From Deltaproteobacteria bacterium (GTDB lineage Bacteria; Myxococcota_A; UBA9160; JAFDET01), in assembly GCA_019310195.1 (NCBI GenBank), contig JAFDET010000183.1:1-6373 (forward strand): a stretch of DNA of 6,373 bases. The letters are read 5' to 3'. A program made the translations under genes and the position numbers. Below are positions 1 through 4,192 of the stretch, in pieces (position 1 is the stretch's first letter; each line of letters opens with the position of its first letter). Below the pieces are notes generated by a model. It was given only the letters and a program-made list of their open reading frames with translations. It did no database searches and was not told the DNA's origin.

Positions 1-68
1 CAAGCGCGTTCCGGTGCCGTCGTTGGCCGCTAACCTTCCCCCGGACCGGCCGCGCGGGGACGCGGTAC

Positions 69-74
69 GGAGGG
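69..74 (+). promoter_or_regulatory. Ribosome binding site deciding the mlaA start
   Basis: GGAGGG lies 8 nt before the TTG at 83, a near-perfect Shine-Dalgarno match and spacing. The alternative GTG at 14 has no purine-rich sequence in the 13 visible bases before it. The site therefore supports TTG as the start and a 323-residue precursor. Confidence 0.65.
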
Positions 75-82
75 CTCTGGCG

Positions 83-1054
83 TTGATCCAGTTTGAGAGG
101 ACACTCGGGGCGACCTGCCTCCTGGTGGCAGCGCTCTTGCTCCCGGGTCCGGCAATCGCGCTCTCCGCCGCCTCCTTGGACGAAGAGGCCGAGGCGGAAG
201 CGGCAGCCGACGTCGGCGAGCCTCCCGCCGCCGAGCCTCCCGCCGCCGAGCCGCCTGCGGCCGGGTCACCCGAGAGCGACCCCTGGGCGCCGGAGCCGGG
301 CCTCTACGCCGACGATCCGCCGGAGCCTCCGCCGGAGGATCCCTGGGCCGTCGAGCCGGACCTCTACGCCGACGAAGAAGACGCCGAGGGCGATGACTTC
401 GGGAGCCTGGCGATTCCCGAGCCCGATCCCTTCGAGGGAGCCAACCGGGGCCTGCTGCACTTCAACAACGGCGTCGACCGCTTCTTCCTGGACCCGGCCT
501 CCAAGGCCTACCAGCTCGTGATGCCGGACTTCGCCGAGCGCGCCCTGCTGCGCGCGTTCGCCAACTTCAACTCGCCCGCGACCCTGGTGAACGACGTCTT
601 CCAGCTGGAGTTCAAGCGCGCCGGCGTGACCCTGTCGCGGCTGGTGGTCAACTCCACCGTCGGCCTGGCCGGCTTCATCGACGTGGCCGAGCACATGGGC
701 CTGGAGGGTCACGTGTCCGACTTCGGCATGACCCTGGCCAAGGCGGGCGCGGGCTCCGGCCCCTATATCGTGATTCCGATCCTGGGCCCGTCGACGGCGC
801 GCGACGCCGTGGGCTTCGGCGTCGACCTGCTGTTCCGCCCGCTCTTCTACCTGATCGGGCCCTTCGACTTCCTCTTCGTCGGGACGGGCAACGGCTTCCT
901 GGTGCGCGCGTCCTACATGGAGGAGCTGGAGGCCCTGCGCGAGGGATCCGTGGATTACTACGCCACCCTGCGCAACGCCTACTTCCAGCGTCGCGCCGAG
1001 CAGCTTCGCGAGATCGGCGTGGACGTCGTTGCCCGCAACGGGGATCCGGACTGA
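83..1054 (+). CDS. mlaA: MlaA (VacJ) family outer-membrane phospholipid transport protein
   Basis: MlaA is the outer-membrane component of the Mla pathway. In the family it forms a ring-shaped channel in the inner leaflet that removes phospholipid from the outer leaflet and passes it to MlaC. The MlaA domain covers about residues 115-310 of a 323-residue product. It starts with DPFEGANRGLLHFNN, continues with an NSPATLVNDVFQ block, N190-STVGLAGFIDVA, then H210..DFGMTLAKAGAGSGPYIVIP and GPSTARD, and ends with an AYFQRR segment, all typical of the family. Residues 1-28 form a signal peptide with a hydrophobic core at about 13-27 and likely cleavage near AIA or ALSA. I chose the TTG start at 83 because GGAGGG lies 8 nt upstream and because it gives a normal-length signal peptide. 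The frame is open to the window's left edge and a GTG at 14 would give 346 residues. Unusual points are the lack of a lipobox cysteine after the hydrophobic core and an acidic, proline-rich linker of about 85 residues (30-114) containing repeats. The protein is longer than the roughly 250-residue E. coli MlaA because of that linker. It converges on mlaC. Confidence 0.92.
   Translation: MIQFERTLGATCLLVAALLLPGPAIALSAASLDEEAEAEAAADVGEPPAAEPPAAEPPAAGSPESDPWAPEPGLYADDPPEPPPEDPWAVEPDLYADEEDAEGDDFGSLAIPEPDPFEGANRGLLHFNNGVDRFFLDPASKAYQLVMPDFAERALLRAFANFNSPATLVNDVFQLEFKRAGVTLSRLVVNSTVGLAGFIDVAEHMGLEGHVSDFGMTLAKAGAGSGPYIVIPILGPSTARDAVGFGVDLLFRPLFYLIGPFDFLFVGTGNGFLVRASYMEELEALREGSVDYYATLRNAYFQRRAEQLREIGVDVVARNGDPD
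218..262 (+). repeat. Three 15-bp tandem repeats in mlaA (EPPAA x3)
   Basis: GAGCCTCCCGCCGCC occurs exactly at 218-232 and again at 233-247. A diverged third copy, GAGCCGCCTGCGGCC, follows at 248-262. Each unit encodes EPPAA, giving residues 46-60 of MlaA. The third copy differs only at synonymous positions. The repeat preserves the reading frame and lies in the linker between signal peptide and MlaA domain, where length changes should be tolerated. Confidence 0.9.
278..397 (+). repeat. 60-bp duplication in the mlaA linker (DPWAxEPxLYAD)
   Basis: Two 20-residue units lie head to tail, at 278-337 and 338-397 (residues 66-85 and 86-105). The first 13 residues of each are nearly the same: DPWAPEPGLYADD and DPWAVEPDLYADE. 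The DNA of these first 39 bases is also closely similar, and the rest of each unit is diverged acidic or proline-rich sequence. This looks like an in-frame duplication. The conserved Trp/Tyr motif is more specific than simple proline-rich filler and might be a short binding motif, which is inference only. Confidence 0.8.
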
Positions 1055-1076
1055 CCCGGAAGCGGCTGGGCGGTCG

Positions 1077-1694
1077 CTAACTCTCGCGGAACTCGCCGAT
1101 CTTCTTGTCGAGCGCCTCGATCAGCGACGGGAAACCCTCGCGGCGCAGCAGGGCCGAGTACTCGGAGCGGCGCAGCGCCAGCTCGCTGATGGTGCCGTTG
1201 GCGTAGACGTCGATGATGCGCCAACCGCTGTCGGTCTTACGCAGCCGGTAGTCGAGGTTGACGTCCTCGTCCTCGGGGCGCACGAGCTTGGTCTTGACCA
1301 GCACCGTGTCGTGTACCCCGCCCTCCTGGCCCAGGGTTTCGAAGGCCTCACCGGACCAGCCGTTGAAGCGGCCCGCGTAGGTGGCCACGGTGAGCCCGCC
1401 GAAGCGGCTGACGAGCTCCTGCTGCTCGACTTCGGAGAGCTTGCTCCAGTGTCGGCCCACGGACTTGCGCGCCATGAACTCGGTGTCGTAGGCCGTGGAC
1501 ACCACGGGATCCAGGTACGCCTCGCGCCCGTCGAAGCCCAAGGCGTCGGCTTCCTTCATCACCTTGGTAAGGGCGCCGTGCAAGAGCTCCACGCAGCCGA
1601 CGGGCGTGTCGGTGCCGGGCGCCTCGGCGGCGGCCGGAAGCGCGACCAGCAGCAGGGCGAGGATCAACGTGCAGAGCGGGTGGCGGATTCGCAT
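1077..1694 (-). CDS. mlaC: MlaC-type periplasmic phospholipid-binding protein (Ttg2D family)
   Basis: MlaC-family proteins shuttle phospholipid through the periplasm between MlaA and the inner-membrane MlaFEDB complex. The predicted product has 205 residues, close to the usual length. Residues 1-23 form a Sec signal peptide (MRIRHP n-region, Leu-rich core, cleavage probably after PAAA). The mature part shows family landmarks: an EFMARKSVGRHW segment near 72-83, an EQQELVSRF segment near 90-98, and the C-terminal signature GWRIIDVYANGTISELALRRSEY (positions about 157-179) followed by LIEALDKKIGEF. The ATG at 1694 starts directly at the signal peptide, and a further in-frame start at 1757 would put 21 extra residues before it. 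Upstream are GGGGGA (10 nt away) and AAGG (1 nt away), so the ribosome site is not ideal. The gene lies 59 bp downstream of the hydrolase on the same strand and its stop is 22 bp from that of mlaA. The hopanoid-associated HpnM proteins are a related alternative, but no hopanoid gene is visible. Confidence 0.88.
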   Translation of the reverse strand: MRIRHPLCTLILALLLVALPAAAEAPGTDTPVGCVELLHGALTKVMKEADALGFDGREAYLDPVVSTAYDTEFMARKSVGRHWSKLSEVEQQELVSRFGGLTVATYAGRFNGWSGEAFETLGQEGGVHDTVLVKTKLVRPEDEDVNLDYRLRKTDSGWRIIDVYANGTISELALRRSEYSALLRREGFPSLIEALDKKIGEFRES

Positions 1695-1753
1695 GCCTTG
1701 GAATTCCCCCGGCGTCACAAGGGCCGCCGAAGTGTAGCAACCTGGTGTTGGCG

Positions 1754-2620
1754 TCACCCCTCACCGAGGACGAAGTCCGCCACAGCCCGGTTGAAGCCCT
1801 GGGGGTTTTCGACCATCACCGCGTGGGCGGACTGGGGCACCACGGCGAGTGTGCCTTCGGGTAGCGCCTCGTCCACCATGCGATCTGCACAGTCGGGAGA
1901 CAGCACGTCCGACGCGGCGCCCCGCACCACCAGGGTGGGGCAGGGAATGCGACGCAACGCCGTCCACAGGTCGTCGGTTTCGGAGCGCGTCTCCTCGGAC
2001 ACGGCGTCGGCGCTCGTGGTGCGCTTGAGGCCTTCGCGGAAGAACGGGTCCAGCTTGGACTCGAAGCGGCCGTCGGCGCGCCGCCGCGTACCGTGGCGCG
2101 CCAGCCGCGAGATGATCTCCGGGCGGGCCATGGGCAGCGCACGGGCCACGCCGCTCTCGTACTCGCGCAGGGTCGCAAATGAGTCCGGGGCGCGGGCCGC
2201 ATCGTCGCGGATCTTCAGCACGCCGCGCCAGTCCAGGTCGGGCCCGGCGTCCACGATCACCAGCCCCGCCATGCGCTCGGGGTGTGCGCCGGCGAAGCGG
2301 ATCGCCGTGCGCCCGCCCATGGAGTGGCCGACCAGGACCAGCCGCTCGATGCCCAGGTGGGCGGTCACCGCCTCCACATCGCGCACCAGCGCGTCGTAGC
2401 CGTAGCGGTGCTCCGGGTCGGGGTCCGAGTCGCCGTGGCCGCGGTGGTCCATGGCCAACACGCGGTAGTAGGGCGCCACCAGCGGCGCGAAGTCGTCCCA
2501 GACGTGGGCCTCGTTGCCGAAGCCGTGCAGCAGCAGGAGCGGCACGCCCTCGCTGCTCCACTCGAGCACGTGGATCGAGAGGCCGTCGCTGCCAGGGACG
2601 CGTCGGGAAACCGGCTCCAT
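1754..2620 (-). CDS. Alpha/beta-fold hydrolase
   Basis: This is a single-domain alpha/beta hydrolase of 288 residues, a typical length for the family. The oxyanion-hole motif LLLLHGFGNEAHVW is at about 28-41, followed by a DHRGHGDSD strand-turn at 58-65. The nucleophile elbow VGHSMGG is at 97-103 with Ser100. The acid is Asp238 in RGAASDVLSPD (Asp243 is the less likely candidate), and the base is His266 in SAHAVMVENP. The triad is therefore complete. No signal peptide or membrane segment is visible, so it is probably cytoplasmic. The substrate cannot be read from sequence: esterases, lipases, haloperoxidase-like enzymes and C-C bond hydrolases all share this pattern. I chose the ATG at 2620 because the next in-frame ATG at 2665 would add 15 basic, non-conserved residues and overlap the start codon of the divergent peptidase gene. 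It is 59 bp upstream of mlaC with no terminator seen, so the two probably share a transcript. Confidence 0.88.
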   Translation of the reverse strand: MEPVSRRVPGSDGLSIHVLEWSSEGVPLLLLHGFGNEAHVWDDFAPLVAPYYRVLAMDHRGHGDSDPDPEHRYGYDALVRDVEAVTAHLGIERLVLVGHSMGGRTAIRFAGAHPERMAGLVIVDAGPDLDWRGVLKIRDDAARAPDSFATLREYESGVARALPMARPEIISRLARHGTRRRADGRFESKLDPFFREGLKRTTSADAVSEETRSETDDLWTALRRIPCPTLVVRGAASDVLSPDCADRMVDEALPEGTLAVVPQSAHAVMVENPQGFNRAVADFVLGEG

Positions 2621-2628
2621 GGCGAGCC

Positions 2629-2634
2629 ATCTTA
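2629..2634 (-). promoter_or_regulatory. Candidate -10 element for the hydrolase-mlaC transcript
   Basis: Read on the minus strand this is TAAGAT, matching four of six positions of TATAAT and ending 8 nt before the hydrolase ATG. No convincing -35 hexamer lies 16-18 nt upstream. The placement would put the transcription start at or next to the ATG, so the message could be leaderless. There is no clear Shine-Dalgarno sequence before this ATG (only a weak GATGG). This is a suggestion from position, not proof. Confidence 0.3.
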
Positions 2635-2650
2635 GCCGACGGGCGGGTGG

Positions 2651-2656
2651 TACCTT
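2651..2656 (+). promoter_or_regulatory. Candidate -10 element for the M20 peptidase gene
   Basis: TACCTT fits the loose TAnnnT pattern and ends 7 nt before the ATG at 2664. It lies between the arms of a short inverted repeat (GGCGGG at 2642-2647, CCCGCC at 2658-2663). There is no -35 match at normal spacing, and the nearest purine-rich run (2641-2650) ends 13 nt before the ATG, too far for a normal ribosome site. It could drive a leaderless transcript. Six-base GC-only arms arise easily by chance in DNA of this composition. Confidence 0.25.
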
Positions 2657-2663
2657 GCCCGCC

Positions 2664-4067
2664 ATGTTGGAACGCGACGCGGCGTTGGCGACCCTGGAGC
2701 GGGGCTTCGAGCGGACCCTGGACGAGTTGGTGGACCTGGCGCGGATCCCCGGCGTCTCGGCGGCGGGCTTCGACCCGGGCGAGGTGGAGCGCTCCGCCGT
2801 GCGGGTGGCGGAGCTGCTGGGCGAGTCCGGCCTGTCCGGCGTGGAGCTGCTGCGTGTGGAGGACGCCCATCCTTATGTAGTGGGCGAGTGGTGCGAGGCG
2901 GGTCCCGATGCGCCGACCCTTCTGGTCTACGCCCACCACGACGTGCAGCCACCCGGCCGCCTGGACCGCTGGAAGACGCCGCCCTTCGAGCCCACCGAGA
3001 AGAACGGCCGTCTCTACGGGCGCGGCGTGGTGGACGACAAGGCGGGCCTGATGCTGCACCTGGCGGCGCTGCGCGCCTGGCTCGAGGCGACCGGCGCCCT
3101 GCCCGTCAACGTGAAGCTCTTGGTGGAGGGCGAGGAGGAGATCGGCTCCGGGCACTTGGAGGCGTTCCTGCGCGAGCACAAGGCGAGCCTGGCTGCCGAC
3201 GTGCTGGTGCTCTCGGACACGGCCAACCTGGCCACGGGCCTGCCGTCGTTGACCCGCAGCCTGCGCGGCCTGGCTGCCGTGGACGTGACCGTGCGCGCTC
3301 TCGATCACCCGATCCACAGCGGCATGTGGGGCGGCCCGGCGCCGGACGCGGCCACCGCCCTGGGCGCGATCCTGGGGCGCCTGGTGGACGCGCGCGGCGT
3401 GCCCGCCGTGCCGGGCCTGTTCGACGGCGTGCCCGAGCTTTCGGAAGCCGAGCGCGCGCGCCTGGCCGCGCTTCCCTTCGACGAGCAGGTGTTTCGCGAC
3501 GACGCGGGCATGCTGCCGGGCTCGGTCTTTGCCGGTGAGCCCGAGCGCAGCGTCTACGAGCGCCTCTGGCACCGCCCATCCCTGGCGCTGACCGCGCTGG
3601 AGGGGATGCCCATGGAGGGTGCGGCCAACCAGCTGATGGCCGAGGCCCGCGCGCGGGTCGGCGTGCGCATTCCGCCGGGCCAGGACCCGGAGCGGGTGCG
3701 CGACGCAGTGGTCGAGTTCCTGCGCGCCGACCCGCCCTGGGGCGTGATCGTGGAGACCGAGTGCGACGTGGCGGTGCCGGGCTGGGCCACGGAGACCGAG
3801 GGCCCCGCCTTCGATGCGGCGCGCCGCGCCATGGCCCTGGGCTTCGGCTGCGAGCCTGTGGAGATCGGCTGCGGCGGCTCGATCCCGTTCGTGGGGCCGT
3901 TCGTCGAGGTGCTCTCCGGCGCGCCCGCGCTGCTGCTGGGGTTGGAGGATCCGCCTTGCAACGCGCACGGCGAGAACGAGAGCCTGGACCTGGAGGACTT
4001 CCGCAAGGCGTCGCGCGCTTCGGTGCATCTGCTCGCGGAGCTGGCGGAGGCGCTTCCGTTGCCTTGA
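2664..4067 (+). CDS. M20-family zinc metallopeptidase, probable dipeptidase
   Basis: Members of this family hydrolyse dipeptides or N-acyl amino acids using two metal ions. The 467-residue product is full length and has the dipeptidase-type motifs. Predicted metal ligands by family alignment are His91 in YAHHDVQPPG, bridging Asp124 in YGRGVVDDKAG, Glu159 (with Glu158 as general base) in EGEEEIGSG, Asp185 in VLSDTANL, and His435 in CNAHGENES. His218 in HPIHSGMWGGPAPDA marks the lid/dimerisation domain (about 200-320), where the family uses this His across the dimer. GCGGSIPFV at 402-410 is the usual late substrate-binding loop. Asp93 is the conserved second residue of the HxD motif. No signal peptide is seen, so it is likely cytoplasmic. 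The match is closer to carnosinase/PepV-type dipeptidases than to DapE or ArgE, but the exact substrate is not determined. It is divergent from the hydrolase (43 bp between start codons) and 125 bp from the aconitase gene, so it is probably transcribed alone. Confidence 0.93.
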   Translation: MLERDAALATLERGFERTLDELVDLARIPGVSAAGFDPGEVERSAVRVAELLGESGLSGVELLRVEDAHPYVVGEWCEAGPDAPTLLVYAHHDVQPPGRLDRWKTPPFEPTEKNGRLYGRGVVDDKAGLMLHLAALRAWLEATGALPVNVKLLVEGEEEIGSGHLEAFLREHKASLAADVLVLSDTANLATGLPSLTRSLRGLAAVDVTVRALDHPIHSGMWGGPAPDAATALGAILGRLVDARGVPAVPGLFDGVPELSEAERARLAALPFDEQVFRDDAGMLPGSVFAGEPERSVYERLWHRPSLALTALEGMPMEGAANQLMAEARARVGVRIPPGQDPERVRDAVVEFLRADPPWGVIVETECDVAVPGWATETEGPAFDAARRAMALGFGCEPVEIGCGGSIPFVGPFVEVLSGAPALLLGLEDPPCNAHGENESLDLEDFRKASRASVHLLAELAEALPLP

Positions 4068-4088
4068 TCGGGTGCGCAGGGCCTGGAC

Positions 4089-4105
4089 GCTTGCGGCCCG
4101 CAAGC
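4089..4105 (+). other. Hairpin after the M20 peptidase gene, possible weak terminator
   Basis: GCTTGCG at 4089-4095 and CGCAAGC at 4099-4105 form a perfect 7-bp stem with a 3-nt loop, starting 22 nt after the peptidase stop codon. No T-run follows, so it is not a standard intrinsic terminator. It could protect the 3' end or act with Rho. A competing pairing, GGGCC (4079-4083) with GGCCC (4095-4099), is possible. Confidence 0.35.
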
Positions 4106-4136
4106 CCGAGTCGACGGAGTACGCCTGCGGGAACCC

Positions 4137-4155
4137 AACCCGGCCGACGCCGGTT
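4137..4155 (+). other. Hairpin upstream of the aconitase gene
   Basis: AACCCGGC and GCCGGTT flank a CGAC loop, giving a 7-bp stem with one bulged C. It ends 25 nt before the aconitase Shine-Dalgarno site. Depending on where transcription starts, it lies in the 5' leader or in the promoter region. No function is assigned. Confidence 0.3.
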
Positions 4156-4180
4156 GTGTGCGCTAAGGTGGCGTTCTTCC

Positions 4181-4186
4181 AAGGAG
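4181..4186 (+). promoter_or_regulatory. Ribosome binding site of the aconitase gene
   Basis: AAGGAG lies 6 nt before the ATG at 4193. This is the strongest translation signal in the window apart from that of mlaA, fits a highly translated central-metabolism enzyme, and fixes the aconitase start. Confidence 0.8.
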
Positions 4187-4192
4187 AATTGA

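Noticed and set aside
14..82. GTG at 14 as the mlaA start
   Set aside because: No ribosome site is visible before it and it would put about 35 hydrophilic residues before the signal peptide core. GGAGGG before the TTG at 83 is a better signal, though a start left of the window cannot be excluded.
1027..1060. Small hairpins at the mlaA 3' end (CGTTG/CAACG at 1027-1040 and TCCGG/CCGGA at 1045-1060) as a terminator
   Set aside because: The stems are only 5 bp, lie mostly within the coding sequence, and no T-run follows on either strand.
1695..1753. Possible separate promoter for mlaC (TACACT-like -10 on the minus strand)
   Set aside because: The only -35-like sequence (GTGACG) has 15-nt spacing and a poor match. 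Co-transcription with the hydrolase is simpler.
1029..2399. A 456-codon plus-strand open frame opposite mlaC and the hydrolase
   Set aside because: It is antisense to two clear genes, shows no domain, and overlaps the end of mlaA. Third-position G/C bias explains the lack of stops.
2621..2665. N-terminal extension of the hydrolase to the ATG at 2665
   Set aside because: It would add 15 basic residues without family similarity, has no ribosome site, and its start codon overlaps the peptidase ATG in a shared CATG. The ATG at 2620 gives a normal alpha/beta hydrolase N-terminus.
1761..4103. A 780-codon minus-strand open frame spanning the peptidase and hydrolase genes
   Set aside because: It runs antisense to the M20 peptidase and then in another frame of the hydrolase, both of which have full catalytic motifs. 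Its composition is Arg/His/Pro-rich low complexity, a by-product of high GC.
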